A stretch of 64,000 nucleotides of DNA from an uncultured Aquimonas sp. (lineage in GTDB: Bacteria; Pseudomonadota; Gammaproteobacteria; Xanthomonadales; Xanthomonadaceae). The position numbers and the translations under genes were made by a program. The first letter of the stretch is position 1; each line of letters begins with the position of its first letter. This document shows, in pieces, positions 9,979 to 19,568 of the stretch. The notes under the pieces are model-generated. The model worked only from the letters and a program-made list of their open reading frames with translations. It did not search any database and had not been told where the DNA came from. The stretch covers positions 62,001-126,000 of the forward strand of contig NZ_CALART010000109.1 in NCBI RefSeq assembly GCF_937888285.1, written 5' to 3'.

Positions 9979-10269
9979 TCAGCCCTCCTTCTTCTTGCTG
10001 GACTTGAACATCTCCAGCATGCGCTCGGTGACGACATAGCCACCCACCGCATTGCCCGCACCCAGCAGCACCGCGAGGAAGCCGATGGTGCGCTCCAGGG
10101 TGGTGTCGGCATGGGCCAGCGAGATCATCGCGCCCACCACCACGATGCCGTGCACGAAGTTCGAGCCGGACATGAGCGGGGTGTGCAGGATCACCGGCAC
10201 GCGCGAGATGATGACGTGGCCGCAGATCGCGGCCAGCATGAAGATATACAGCGCAACAAAGCCGTCCAT
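9979..10269 (-). CDS. pntA2: NAD(P) transhydrogenase subunit alpha part 2 (membrane)
   Basis: Small 96-aa membrane subunit corresponding to the C-terminal helices of a fused PntA, with three hydrophobic segments and HTPLMSGSNFVHGIVVVGAM, typical of the family. The split alpha subunit is the arrangement known from Rhodospirillum. ATG overlaps the pntA1 stop by one base (TGATG). Confidence 0.95.
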   Translation of the reverse strand: MDGFVALYIFMLAAICGHVIISRVPVILHTPLMSGSNFVHGIVVVGAMISLAHADTTLERTIGFLAVLLGAGNAVGGYVVTERMLEMFKSSKKKEG

Positions 10270-11405
10270 CAGGCCGCTCCTCCCTCGATCCGCTGCTTGC
10301 TGGGGCCGTGCTTGATCTCGCCGGCATGGGTGAGGCAGGTCTGCGCGACCAGTTCGTCGCTCCAGTCGGAGCTGATCGCACCGTCCTTGATCGACAGCAC
10401 CAGGAAGTTGTAGAGATTGCGCGCGTACATTTCGCTGGCGTGGATGCAGCCCATCGAGGCCAGATGGGTCGGCCCGACCACGTCGACGCCGTTGGCGGTA
10501 CGCACCGTCTCACCGGCCTTCGTCAGCTCGCAGTTGCCGCCGGTTTCAGCCGCGAGGTCGACGATCACGCTGCCCGCCTTCATGCCCTCGACCATGGCGG
10601 CGGTGATGATCTTCGGCGCTGGGCGACCCGGCACGGCGGCGGTGGTGACGATGACGTCGATGCCCTTCAGATGCTCTGCCAGCTTGCGCTGCTGCTCGGC
10701 ACGCTCTTCCGCCGTCAGCTCGCGCGCATAACCACCCGAACCTGCCGCGCTGACGCCGAGGTCGAGGAACTTCGCGCCCAGCGATTCGATCTGCTCGCGC
10801 GTCTCGGGGCGCACGTCGAAGCCTTCGACCTGGGCACCGAGCCGACGGGCCGTCGCAATCGCCTGCAGGCCGGCCACGCCGGCGCCGACGATCAGCACCT
10901 TGCTCGGGCGGATGGTGCCGGCGGCGGTGGTCAGCATCGGGAAGAACTTGCCGCTGGTCTGCGCCGCGATCAGCACCGCCTTGTAGCCGGCCATGCCGGC
11001 CTGCGAGCTGAGCACGTCCATGGCCTGGGCGCGGGTGGTGCGCGGCAGCAGCTCCATGGCGAAGCTGGTGAGCTTGCGGTCGCGAAGCGCCCGCACGCGG
11101 TCGTCACCGGTGTGCGGCTGCAGGTAGCCGATCACGATCGCGCCTTCCTTCAGTGCGGCGATCTCGTCGGCTTCGGGCGGCTGCACCTTCAGCAGCACGT
11201 CGGCGCGAGACAGGACTTCGGCCGCGGTGTCGACGAACTCGACGTCGGCATAGGCGCTGTCGGGAAAGGCTGCAGAGACGCCCGCCCCCTTCTGCATCAG
11301 CACGGACACGCCGGCGGCGCGTAGCTTCTTTGCGACTTCCGGCGTCAGCGCTACGCGGCGTTCACCCGCGACGCGCTCGACGACGGCACTGACGGTACCC
11401 GCCAT
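10269..11405 (-). CDS. pntA1: NAD(P) transhydrogenase subunit alpha part 1 (NAD-binding)
   Basis: Peripheral NAD(H)-binding dI domain, related to alanine dehydrogenase, 378 aa. Visible: ERRVALTPEVAKKL at the N-terminus, the Rossmann glycine motif GAGVAGLQAIATARRLGA, and the RQD-loop region SSQAGMAGYKAV. A GTG lies two codons upstream (11411), but GGGGAGG sits 7 bases before ATG 11405 and almost touches the GTG, so the ATG is preferred. Confidence 0.95.
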   Translation of the reverse strand: MAGTVSAVVERVAGERRVALTPEVAKKLRAAGVSVLMQKGAGVSAAFPDSAYADVEFVDTAAEVLSRADVLLKVQPPEADEIAALKEGAIVIGYLQPHTGDDRVRALRDRKLTSFAMELLPRTTRAQAMDVLSSQAGMAGYKAVLIAAQTSGKFFPMLTTAAGTIRPSKVLIVGAGVAGLQAIATARRLGAQVEGFDVRPETREQIESLGAKFLDLGVSAAGSGGYARELTAEERAEQQRKLAEHLKGIDVIVTTAAVPGRPAPKIITAAMVEGMKAGSVIVDLAAETGGNCELTKAGETVRTANGVDVVGPTHLASMGCIHASEMYARNLYNFLVLSIKDGAISSDWSDELVAQTCLTHAGEIKHGPSKQRIEGGAA

Positions 11406-11600
11406 GTGCACACCTCCCCTTTGCTGAAACCCCGGGGGATGCTAGCCGAAAGTCGTAGGGCGCGCGCAGCGCAGTCGCGGCCATCGCGGCACAGGCATAT
11501 GCGGATCGGTCACTGGCGAACCGCCCAAGCGCAAGAAGACGCATCGCGACGACAGGGCGTGGCGCGGCGCACTCCCACTCCCGCTGGATGCGCGCCAGGC

Positions 11601-13943
11601 TCAGCCGGCGCTGTCGCCCTCGGCACCCTTGCCGCCAGCGCGCAGCCGGCCGAGCACCTGGTTCATGGCGTGCTCGAAGGCCGCATCGTTCTGGCGGATG
11701 ACGAGGCGCTTGGCGCCGATCATCGCCGCCAGCTCTTCCGCCGAGGCCACGCAGTAGCGCAGGCCGCGGCGATTGACGAACAGCAGGCGGTTCGAGATCG
11801 GACTCTGCCAGCTCAGCTTCGCCGGCTGGGCGTTGCCTTCCTCGTCGATGAACTGCACCCAGGTGCCAACCGGCAGCTTGCGGATGCGCTCGACATCGTC
11901 GGCGTTGAATTCAAGGCCCGCCAGCGGATCGGGCTCGGCTTCGATCTCCTCGCTGCTGCTGGCTGTCGCCAGGGTTGGCGAGTCCATCGGCGGTGCATTG
12001 CGCTCGACTGCACCGGCCAGCTGCTGCTGGATCTCCGGAGAAGCCGCTCGCGGGCTCAGCGCCGCCAGCAGGGACTGCAGCACCTCGTCCGCCGCCGCGC
12101 CCACGCAGCCTGCGCTCTGCAGCACCGGCTCCAGCTGCGGACGCAGCGCGGAAAACGCGGTCTCGGAAAACGCGCGGCGCTCGCGCGACTCCGACCACGC
12201 GCCCAGCAGGGAGTCACCGGCAGCCAGCGCCGCCTGGTACTTGGGTGCGTCGTGCCCCTCGCGCAGGCCCATCAGGGTGACGTGGTGGACCCAGTAGCGG
12301 CGCAGGAAGGAATCCACCGCCGGCGCCAGTTCGGGGTGCAGCTCAAGGCGGCGGTTGAGCTCGGCCGTGGCCGCGGCGCGCGCGAACTCAAGACGCTCCT
12401 TGCCGCGCTGGGCTTCGGCCGCGCGTCGTTCGGCCAGCGCGATGCGCCGGCGATGCTGCTCAATGAATTCGCGGAACTCCTGCTCCAGCGTCTCGAAGAT
12501 CGCGACGTCCTCGTTGAACTCGACCGCGAGCCTGTCCACCGTGCGGCGCACGCGATCCAGCAGCTCGCGATCCTGCGGCGCCTCACCGGTATTGCCTTCG
12601 CAGGCCTCGGCCAGCGAGTTCAGCAGGCGGCGCGCCGGATGCGACTTCTGCAGGAACATCCGGCGGTCCAGCAGCGCGACCTTGATGAAGGGCACGATCA
12701 TGCGGCTGATCGTCTTGCGCGTGTCCGAATGGAAATCGCGCTCCTCCAGCAGCACCTCGAACAGCATGCCGACCAGGTCGATCGCGTCCTCGTCGGCCGC
12801 GCTCATGCGCGAGGTGTTGGGGTCCAGACCCAGGCGCTCGGCGCCGGTCAGCAGCTCCTGCTTGAGCCGCTGCGCCAAGCTCTGCTCGGGGTCGTCAAGG
12901 GCGTCGCTGACCGAATCGGGCAGCTCGTTCTGGTAGAGCGATAGCACCGAGAGCATTTCATTGGGCGAGAGCGGGCGCAACGGCTCGGTGTCGCCGACCC
13001 CCGAGCGATCGCCGTGGGCCGCATGGCCGGCAGGCACCGAAAAAGCGCCGCGACCGCCGCGCGCGCCGCGGTAGGACTCGAGCAGCTCGTGCAGGGTAGA
13101 GAACAGCGCCTGCTCGGCGGCCGGGCTGACCGGGGCCTGTTCGGCGTACTCGCGCGGCGGCGGCGCGTAGCCGCCTTCGGCTTCCGCCTCGCGCATCGGA
13201 TCCACGGGCCGCGGCGGGGCGCCCGGTCGGCGAGCGACGCTGTGACGCACTTCGGGTAGCACGCCAGACTCGACCAGGGCCTTGTTGAGGTCCACGTAGA
13301 ACGCGGGCAGCAGGCGCTGGAATTCGCGCTCGTACAGCTTGAACAGCAGGACCTTGACCCGCACCGAAATGTCGAGGCCGGCGAGCGCGCCGCGGAAGGC
13401 CTGCGCGATGTGGGCGGGGCCAACAGGGCTGTTGTCGTCGTCGATCTCGACGCCGCCGATCAGCGCACCCAGGCGCCGATTGATCTGGTGCAGGGCCGGG
13501 CCCAGCCCGCGCGAGATCGCCACGGCGACCATGCGCGCGCTCAGCTGCTCCTCGAGCTCCTCTTCGGACACCAGCGAAAGCTCGCCCGGCTGCGCGCTGC
13601 GCACGCCCTGCTCCAGATCGACCTTGAGTGGCGCCCGCCGCTCGTAGGCGGCGAACGCAGTCAGCAGGTGCTCGACGAAGCGCTGCTCGATCACCGGACG
13701 CTGCTTGCGCAGTTCGCGCATCGCGTCGAAGTACTCCTGGTGGTTCAGGGAGCCGTCGGCGCGCTGGACGAAATCGAACAGTGTGTTGTCCGCCTTCTCC
13801 AGAGTCTCCCCGAGGAAGGCGGGTAGGCGCTTGACGGCGCGCGCGCGCAGGCCGGAGACCAGCGACGAGATGTCGAAACCCGGCTTCATCGCGAGGCGAC
13901 CGTTGATGTCCAGTACATTGTCGGGGGTAGACTTGCTGACCAT
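11601..13943 (-). CDS. DUF1631 family protein
   Basis: Large cytoplasmic protein, 780 aa from ATG 13943 (GAGGA just upstream; a longer frame to 14129 lacks family-like sequence). I recognise the DUF1631 type from features such as LVGMLFEVLLEERDFHSD and LLDRRMFLQKSHPARRLLN. The C-terminal segment around GTWVQFIDEEGNAQPAKLSW and SNRLLFVNRRG resembles a PilZ-like barrel, so cyclic-di-GMP or surface-motility links are conceivable; that is inference. No enzyme motif or membrane segment is apparent. It stands alone, 195 bp from pntA1 and divergent from the nitroreductase gene. Confidence 0.8.
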   Translation of the reverse strand: MVSKSTPDNVLDINGRLAMKPGFDISSLVSGLRARAVKRLPAFLGETLEKADNTLFDFVQRADGSLNHQEYFDAMRELRKQRPVIEQRFVEHLLTAFAAYERRAPLKVDLEQGVRSAQPGELSLVSEEELEEQLSARMVAVAISRGLGPALHQINRRLGALIGGVEIDDDNSPVGPAHIAQAFRGALAGLDISVRVKVLLFKLYEREFQRLLPAFYVDLNKALVESGVLPEVRHSVARRPGAPPRPVDPMREAEAEGGYAPPPREYAEQAPVSPAAEQALFSTLHELLESYRGARGGRGAFSVPAGHAAHGDRSGVGDTEPLRPLSPNEMLSVLSLYQNELPDSVSDALDDPEQSLAQRLKQELLTGAERLGLDPNTSRMSAADEDAIDLVGMLFEVLLEERDFHSDTRKTISRMIVPFIKVALLDRRMFLQKSHPARRLLNSLAEACEGNTGEAPQDRELLDRVRRTVDRLAVEFNEDVAIFETLEQEFREFIEQHRRRIALAERRAAEAQRGKERLEFARAAATAELNRRLELHPELAPAVDSFLRRYWVHHVTLMGLREGHDAPKYQAALAAGDSLLGAWSESRERRAFSETAFSALRPQLEPVLQSAGCVGAAADEVLQSLLAALSPRAASPEIQQQLAGAVERNAPPMDSPTLATASSSEEIEAEPDPLAGLEFNADDVERIRKLPVGTWVQFIDEEGNAQPAKLSWQSPISNRLLFVNRRGLRYCVASAEELAAMIGAKRLVIRQNDAAFEHAMNQVLGRLRAGGKGAEGDSAG

Positions 13944-14143
13944 GTCATGTGTCCTCAGGCGCGATGCTCGCCCCCTCACGGGCTGCGAGTCTACGGGTCG
14001 CAATTGTGGCGAAACGTGAGAGCCCTCGCGCTTCGCCGCCCCTGGGACGCGGCCCTGCCAACACCAAGGTCGCAAGTGTGACAGAGCTGGCGCGCCAGCG
14101 ACCTGTTTCGTCACTTGTCCTTCGCTCACCGGAACTCCGATTG

Positions 14144-14707
14144 ATGAACCCGTTCGCGCTCGACCAGCGCCGCTCGACGCCCTCCCGCCTGCTCGGCGAG
14201 CCCGCGCCGGATTCCGGACAGCTGCTGGACCTGCTGCGCGTCGCCTCGCGCGTACCCGATCACGGCGCGCTGGCGCCCTGGCGCTTCCTGACCGTCCGCG
14301 GCGATGCGCGAGCAGAACTGGGCGCGGCCCTGGCCACCCGCGCGCTGGCGCTGAATCCGGACATCGAGGCCGCCGCCCTGGACAAGGAGCGCAAGCGCTT
14401 CCTGCAGGCGCCGCTGGTGGTGGCGGTGATCGGCTGCTACATCCGGCCGCACAAGATTCCGCTGGTCGAACAGCAGCTCACCGCCGGCTGCGTCTGCTTC
14501 GGCCTGCTGCAGGCCGCCCAGGCCGCCGGCTTCGGCGCCCAGTGGCTGACCGGCTGGGCCGCCTACGATCCAGAAATCCGCGCCCGCCTCGGCCTTGAGG
14601 AAAACGAAGCGGTGGTGGGATTCATCCATATCGGCACGCCGCGCGACAGCCTGCCCGAGCGCCCGCGACCGGATCCGGGAGCACGCCTGCAGGACTGGAC
14701 GCCTTGA
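14144..14707 (+). CDS. Nitroreductase family protein (YdjA-like)
   Basis: FMN-dependent oxidoreductase of the compact YdjA branch, 187 aa. The N-terminal RRSTPSRLLGEPAP and the FMN-contact segment RVPDHGALAPWRFL match that group, as does GFGAQWLTGW. ATG at 14144 starts just before the conserved RR; the frame is open further upstream but crosses the promoter region. No strong ribosome-binding site is visible. Physiological substrate unknown. Stop overlaps the next gene's TTG (TTGA). Confidence 0.88.
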   Translation: MNPFALDQRRSTPSRLLGEPAPDSGQLLDLLRVASRVPDHGALAPWRFLTVRGDARAELGAALATRALALNPDIEAAALDKERKRFLQAPLVVAVIGCYIRPHKIPLVEQQLTAGCVCFGLLQAAQAAGFGAQWLTGWAAYDPEIRARLGLEENEAVVGFIHIGTPRDSLPERPRPDPGARLQDWTP

Positions 14708-15603
14708 GCGCGAGCCCGGTCCTGCTGGTCGACGCCAGTCTTTACGTGTTCCGCGCCTGGCATTCGATCCCCGATGAGTTCACTGATCGCGAAGGGCGCC
14801 CGGTCAACGCCGTGCAGGGCTTCCTGCGTTTCGTGCTTGAGCTGCTGGAGAACGCGCGCCCGGAGCGCATCGCCATCGCCTTCGATGAATCGCTCGAAAC
14901 CTCGTTCCGCAATCGCCTGTACCCCGCCTACAAGGCCAACCGCGAGCCGGCGCCAGAGTCGCTGAAGTACCAGTTCCAGCAGTGCCGCGCCCTGTGCGAA
15001 GCGCTGGGCCTGTGCACGCTGGCGGACCCCGAGTTCGAAGCGGACGACCTGATCGGCAGCCTGCTCGCCGGGATTCGCGCCCAGGGCCTGCGCGGTCTCA
15101 TCGTGTCGGCGGACAAGGACCTCTCGCAGCTGCTCGAAGCGGGCGACAGCCAGTGGGACTACGCGCGCAACCAGCGCTGGGACATGGCGGGCGTGCGTGA
15201 GCGCTACGGCGTGCTGGCCCGGCAGATCCCGGATTTCCTCGGCTTGGCCGGAGATGCCGTCGACAACATTCCGGGCGTGCCGGGCGTCGGCGCGAAGACG
15301 GCCGCTGCCCTGCTGGAGCATTTCGACAGCCTCGACGCCCTGCTCGCGCGCCTCGGCGAACTGCCCTTCCTGCGGATCCGCGGCGCGGCCTCGCACGCGC
15401 AGCGCATCGACGCGCATCGCGACATGGCGCTGCTGTGCCGCGAGCTCGCCACCATCCGCTGCGATCTAGACCTGGGAGACGCAGCCGAGCGCTGTCGCCG
15501 CGCTGCACCCGATCAGGCGCGGCTCGACGCGCTTGCCGAACAGCTCAGGCTGGGGCCGATGACGCGGCGACGCATCGCCTCGCTCGGCAGTACGCAGGCT
15601 TGA
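14704..15603 (+). CDS. 5'-3' exonuclease / flap endonuclease-like (short form)
   Basis: Single-domain 5' nuclease of 299 aa resembling the nuclease domain of DNA polymerase I or Xni/ExoIX. Acidic metal-site motifs are present: LLVDASLYVFRAWH at the start, FEADDLIGSL, IVSADKDLSQL, and the helix-hairpin-helix DNA-binding segment NIPGVPGVGAKTAAALL. The start is TTG in a TTGA overlap with the nitroreductase gene; no ATG nearby fits the N-terminus. Likely acts in flap or RNA-primer removal. Confidence 0.9.
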   Translation: MSASPVLLVDASLYVFRAWHSIPDEFTDREGRPVNAVQGFLRFVLELLENARPERIAIAFDESLETSFRNRLYPAYKANREPAPESLKYQFQQCRALCEALGLCTLADPEFEADDLIGSLLAGIRAQGLRGLIVSADKDLSQLLEAGDSQWDYARNQRWDMAGVRERYGVLARQIPDFLGLAGDAVDNIPGVPGVGAKTAAALLEHFDSLDALLARLGELPFLRIRGAASHAQRIDAHRDMALLCRELATIRCDLDLGDAAERCRRAAPDQARLDALAEQLRLGPMTRRRIASLGSTQA

Positions 15604-15653
15604 TCCGGTGAAGCGAGGGGCGGCGGGCGCAGGCGCGCGCCGCCGGCCCGGGA

Positions 15654-17054
15654 TCAGCGCACGAACTGGGTCGGACGCGCTTCCTGGCGATCCATCGCGA
15701 AGTCCGCCTGCAGTCGATAGATGCGTGCGCCTTCGATGCGCTCGCGATTGCGCGGCAGACCGAAGCGGTCGTAGCCATTGCGCTGACTGTTGCCGATCAG
15801 ATAGACCGCAGCGTTCTCGCCGATGGCCGCGCCCACCTGCAGCGGCAAGGCCTGCTGGTTGGCCTCCAACGGATGGCCCAGGGCGATCTGGCGGCCGTCG
15901 GCCGACAGCTTGAGCCGCATGATGCGATTGGGCGGCAGGCCGTTCTGCACGACGATCAGGTGGTCGTTCCACCAGGCCATGGATTCGATGCCGGCCAGTG
16001 CGAGGTTACGCGGCACCGCGATGTCGAAGGGCTTGCCGGTATCCAGGTCGAGGCCGAACACGCCACGCTCGACGTCGCTGAAGTACAGGCGCTTGGAGTC
16101 ACCCGACACCGTGAGGCCACGCAGGCCCGACAGGTGCGGCGCCTGCAGCAGGCGCCGGAAGCTGTCGTCGCGCACCTGGTAGATCACGTTGTTGACGCCG
16201 TCGAGGGCATACACGCTGCCGTCACCGGCGACCGCGATGTTGGAGAGCACGAAGCTCTGGCCCGGCACTACCGGCGACAGGAAGCTCTTGATGAACTTGC
16301 CGCTGGCCAGCTCGAACTTGAAGATGCCGGCCTTGCCCAGATCGCGTTCGGCGCTGTAGCCCTTGTAGTGCGGCACCGCGCTCGAGGCCACCCACAGGAC
16401 GCCGCGCTGGGCATCAACCGCCACGCCAAACACGCCCCACATGCCGTTGGTCTCGTCGGCTGCGGCCAGCGCCTTCAGGCTGCCGTCCTCCTCGACCACA
16501 TAGACCTTGCCCTCGCGTACGCCGCCGGCCAGCAGGCGGCCGCGGGTCGCGTCGAAGGCCAGGCTCTCGATCAGCAGGTCCTCGCGCGGCAGGGTGTAGG
16601 CCACCTTGCCCTCACCGAAGCTGTCGCGGTTGCGCTGGAAGCCCTGCACGACGTATTGCCAGACCTCGGTGGTGCTGACCTTCTCGAAGCGCGGGTCGTT
16701 CTCGACTTCGTACGCAAAGCCCGCCGCCTGCAGCTCCAGCAGGGCGTTGTAGGCCTCGCTCTTCATGTCCTGCTGCGCGTAGCCGGCCGCCATCTCGAAA
16801 CGCATGGCGCCGACGTGCGGACGCAGCGCGGCGAGGCGCTTCCAGACCAGGGTCTCCTTGACGATCTCACCGGCTTCGCGCAGCTGCGCGGCCAGCTGCA
16901 GCAGGCTGTCGGTGTCGTCGACGGCGGCCAGGGCCTGCTCGATCTGCTCCGGCGTTTCGAGGGTCTTGCCCTCGGCCGGCGGCGCCTCCTGGGCCAGCAG
17001 AAAGGCGGGCGACGTCAGCAGCAGGGTGCACAGCAGGAAACGCTTGAACGACAT
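15654..17054 (-). CDS. Secreted SMP-30/gluconolactonase-like beta-propeller protein
   Basis: 466 aa with a Sec signal peptide at the N-terminus (hydrophobic core then LLAQ), so probably periplasmic. Residues about 30-140 look helical and repeat-like; the rest is a propeller-type region with recurring strands such as GRLLAGGVREGKVYVVEEDG and GLRGLTVSGDSKRLYFSD. No catalytic assignment is possible. It converges with the exonuclease gene across a GC-rich hairpin near 15617-15642. Calling it SMP-30-like rests on overall pattern only. Confidence 0.65.
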   Translation of the reverse strand: MSFKRFLLCTLLLTSPAFLLAQEAPPAEGKTLETPEQIEQALAAVDDTDSLLQLAAQLREAGEIVKETLVWKRLAALRPHVGAMRFEMAAGYAQQDMKSEAYNALLELQAAGFAYEVENDPRFEKVSTTEVWQYVVQGFQRNRDSFGEGKVAYTLPREDLLIESLAFDATRGRLLAGGVREGKVYVVEEDGSLKALAAADETNGMWGVFGVAVDAQRGVLWVASSAVPHYKGYSAERDLGKAGIFKFELASGKFIKSFLSPVVPGQSFVLSNIAVAGDGSVYALDGVNNVIYQVRDDSFRRLLQAPHLSGLRGLTVSGDSKRLYFSDVERGVFGLDLDTGKPFDIAVPRNLALAGIESMAWWNDHLIVVQNGLPPNRIMRLKLSADGRQIALGHPLEANQQALPLQVGAAIGENAAVYLIGNSQRNGYDRFGLPRNRERIEGARIYRLQADFAMDRQEARPTQFVR

Positions 17055-17219
17055 GAGTGGGGTTTTCCGTGGAAGGCAAGGTGAGAGCGGACCTCAAGAC
17101 CAGCGCCGGGGCCGCGGGTTCCCCAGGGTCCGGTGGCCGGCCCCGGCAAGGGCTGCGTACACACCGAGGGGTGCGCGGCGCTGGCTAAGATGGCGCCCAT
17201 TCTAGCCAAGGCCTATCCG

Positions 17220-17771
17220 ATGAGCCCGACCCCCGAGCCCGCAGCCGTCGAAACCCTGCACGAAGCCCGCTTCCTGCGCCTGTGCCGGCGCGGCCGCTGG
17301 GAGTACGCCGAGCGCACCAATGCCGGCAGCGCGGTGATCGTGGTGGCGGTGACGCCCGAGGACCGCATCCTCTTCGTCGAACAGTTCCGCGAGCCGATCC
17401 AGCAGCGCAGCATCGAGATGCCGGCCGGTCTGGTCGGCGACATCGATGGCGAGGAGTCGATCGAACTGGCCGCCCAGCGCGAGCTGGAAGAGGAAACCGG
17501 CTGGCGGGCCGAGCGTGTCGAGTTCCTGATGATGGGGCCGTCCTCCTCGGGCATGAGCACCGAACAGATCGCCTTCGTCCGCGCCCACGGCCTGACCCGC
17601 GTTGGCGCCGGTGGCGGCGATGTCACCGAGAACATCACCGTCCACGAGATCCCTCGCACGCAAGCGCCCGCATGGCTGGATGCAAAGCGGCGCGAGGGCT
17701 ACTCGATCGATCCCAAGCTCTATGCAGGGCTGTACTTCGTCGAGCGCAATCCCGATGGCAGCGCGGCTTGA
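17220..17771 (+). CDS. NUDIX hydrolase, ADP-ribose pyrophosphatase-like
   Basis: 183 aa with the NUDIX box spanning GDIDGEESIELAAQRELEEE (pattern Gx5Ex7REUxEExGU), completed by TGW. The preceding FVEQFREPIQQRSIEMPAG is typical of NudF-type enzymes that hydrolyse ADP-ribose or related nucleoside diphosphate sugars. ATG 17220 is chosen over an upstream in-frame ATG at 17133 because the homologous region begins after it. A perfect CCCCTCTCCCA-type hairpin starts one base after the stop. Confidence 0.9.
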   Translation: MSPTPEPAAVETLHEARFLRLCRRGRWEYAERTNAGSAVIVVAVTPEDRILFVEQFREPIQQRSIEMPAGLVGDIDGEESIELAAQRELEEETGWRAERVEFLMMGPSSSGMSTEQIAFVRAHGLTRVGAGGGDVTENITVHEIPRTQAPAWLDAKRREGYSIDPKLYAGLYFVERNPDGSAA

Positions 17772-17936
17772 GCCCCTCTCCCATTGGGAGAGGGGTTGGG
17801 GTGAGGGCGGGGTGTCCTCAGATTTGAATCGAGCGAGCGCTTGGCCGATGTAGCCGAGGCTCACCCTCGTTGCGCGCTTGGGGCAGTCGCGTTGCCCGGC
17901 CCTCTCCCCAACCCCTCTCCCTCGGGGAGAGGGGCC
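17772..17936. repeat. Inverted pair of CCCCTCTCC hairpin repeats
   Basis: Two GC-rich palindromic repeats in opposite orientation, at 17772-17808 and 17899-17936. Each pairs CCCCTCTCC with GGAGAGGGG and carries an adjacent AACCCCTCTCC or GGAGAGGGGTT tract. The same family occurs at 20482-20522 and 59782-59819. Such elements are common in proteobacterial intergenic regions; here they may also act as 3' hairpins for the flanking convergent genes. Confidence 0.75.
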
Positions 17937-17942
17937 AAGAAC

Positions 17943-17970
17943 GAATCCCGAATCCCGAATCCCTAATCCC
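17943..17970. repeat. 7-bp tandem repeat NAATCCC, 4 units, containing a stop codon
   Basis: Units GAATCCC three times then TAATCCC. On the minus strand the last unit supplies the TAG stop (17963-17965) and the final codons of the FAD oxidoreductase gene, so the array overlaps the coding sequence by 8 bases. Confidence 0.85.
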
Positions 17971-19567
17971 GGGCCTTCAACACCTCACGCGCCGCGTTGT
18001 GCCCCGGCAGCCCACTGACGCCGCCACCCGGGTGCGCGCCGGAGCCGCACAGGTACAGGCCCTTGAGCGGCATCCGGTAGTTGCCGTGTCCCAGCACCGG
18101 CCTCGCGGAGAACAATTGGTTCAAGCTCAGCACGCCGTGGAAGATGTCGCCGCCGATGAGGCCGAACTCCTGTTCGAGGTCGAAGGGCGAGAGCGCGCGG
18201 TAGCCCAGCACCGAGGCCTTGAAGTTCGGCGCATACGCGTTGACGGTGTCGATCATCAGCTGCGCCACCGCGTCGCGATGGTCGGGCCACTGCTTGCCAT
18301 CGGGCAGCTCGGGCGCGACGTGCTGGCAGAACAGGCTGGCGACGTGCGCGCCCTTGGGCGCCAAGCTGTCGTCCAGGGTCGACGGAATCAGCATCTCGAC
18401 GATGGGCTGCTTCGACCAGCCGTGCTGGCGCGCATCGAAATAGGCCTGCTCCATGTAGCGCAGGCTGGGCGCGAGGATGATGCCGGCGGTGTGGTGCTCG
18501 GCGCGCGCGCGACCCGGCAGGCAGCTGAAGTCGGGCAGTTCGGACAGGGCCACGTTCATGCGAAAGGTGCCCGAGCCGCAGCGGTAGCCGCGCATGCGCT
18601 CGGCGAAGTCGGCGGGCAGCTCGGCCTGCGGCACCAGCCGGGTGAACAGCAGCTTGGGATTGACGTTGGCGACCACGCGCGCCGCGCGATGCACGCGACC
18701 GTCCTCGGTACGCACGCCGACCGCCCTGCCCTGCTCGACCAGCACCTCGGCCACGCCGGCATTGAGCTCGATCTGCACGCCGGCGACCTCCGCTGCGCGC
18801 GCCATCGCCTGGGTGATCGCGCCCATGCCGCCAATGGCATGGCCCCACACGCCGGCCTTGCCGTTGACCTCGCCGAACACGTGATGCAGCAGCACATAGG
18901 CGCTGCCGGCGGCATAGGGGCTGGCGTAGTTGCCGACCACGCCGTCGAAGCCGAACAGCGCCTGGATCGGCTCGGACTCGAACCAGCGCTCCAGATAGGC
19001 GCCCGCGGAATCGGTGAACAGATCGAGCAGATCGCGCTGGCCTTCGATGCCCAGCGCCGCGGCGCGCCGGCCCAGTCCGGCCGCGCGGATCAGCTCGGGC
19101 AGCGCGGCCAGCCAACCGCCCTCCGGCGGCACATTGGGCGGGGTCTGCACGGCCAGCTCGCGCAGCAGGCCGGCGATGCGATCGAGGTGCTGGCCGTAGG
19201 CCGGCAGCCGCTCGGCATCGCGGGCGCTGAACTTGGCCACCTCGGCCTGGGTCCGTCCTTCGCCCGCCTTGAGATAGCGGCCATCCGGCAGCGGCAGGAA
19301 ATTGCCCAGCTCGCGCTCCACGATGCGCAGGCCGTGGCCGTGCAGGTCGAGCTCGCGGATCACCTTGGGGTGCAGCAGCGAGACCGTGTAGCTCGCGGTG
19401 GAGTTGCGGAAGCCCGGGTGGAATTCCTCGGTCACTGCCGCGCCGCCGACCACGCTTCTTCGTTCCAGCACGCGCACCGACAGGCCGGCCTTGGCCAGAT
19501 AGGTGGCGCAGACCAGGCCGTTGTGGCCAGCGCCGATCACCAGCACATCGCTGCGCATGTCGCTCAT
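17963..19567 (-). CDS. FAD-dependent oxidoreductase, CrtI/PYROXD2-like
   Basis: 534 aa, phytoene-desaturase-like. The dinucleotide-binding motif VLVIGAGHNGLVCATYLAKAG is at the N-terminus and the C-terminal FAD signature GLYLCGSGAHPGGGVSGLPG is intact. The architecture is closer to the PYROXD2 group than to true carotenoid desaturases, and no other carotenoid gene is nearby, so substrate is open. It starts one base after the FAH-family gene stop, so the two are co-transcribed. An alternative ATG lies three codons in. The stop codon lies within a 7-bp tandem repeat. Confidence 0.85.
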   Translation of the reverse strand: MSDMRSDVLVIGAGHNGLVCATYLAKAGLSVRVLERRSVVGGAAVTEEFHPGFRNSTASYTVSLLHPKVIRELDLHGHGLRIVERELGNFLPLPDGRYLKAGEGRTQAEVAKFSARDAERLPAYGQHLDRIAGLLRELAVQTPPNVPPEGGWLAALPELIRAAGLGRRAAALGIEGQRDLLDLFTDSAGAYLERWFESEPIQALFGFDGVVGNYASPYAAGSAYVLLHHVFGEVNGKAGVWGHAIGGMGAITQAMARAAEVAGVQIELNAGVAEVLVEQGRAVGVRTEDGRVHRAARVVANVNPKLLFTRLVPQAELPADFAERMRGYRCGSGTFRMNVALSELPDFSCLPGRARAEHHTAGIILAPSLRYMEQAYFDARQHGWSKQPIVEMLIPSTLDDSLAPKGAHVASLFCQHVAPELPDGKQWPDHRDAVAQLMIDTVNAYAPNFKASVLGYRALSPFDLEQEFGLIGGDIFHGVLSLNQLFSARPVLGHGNYRMPLKGLYLCGSGAHPGGGVSGLPGHNAAREVLKARD

Positions 19568-19568
19568 C

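Noticed and set aside
15617..15642. GC-rich hairpin between the exonuclease and beta-propeller genes as a terminator
   Set aside because: Stem has mismatches and there is no T-run on either strand; left unannotated as a terminator.
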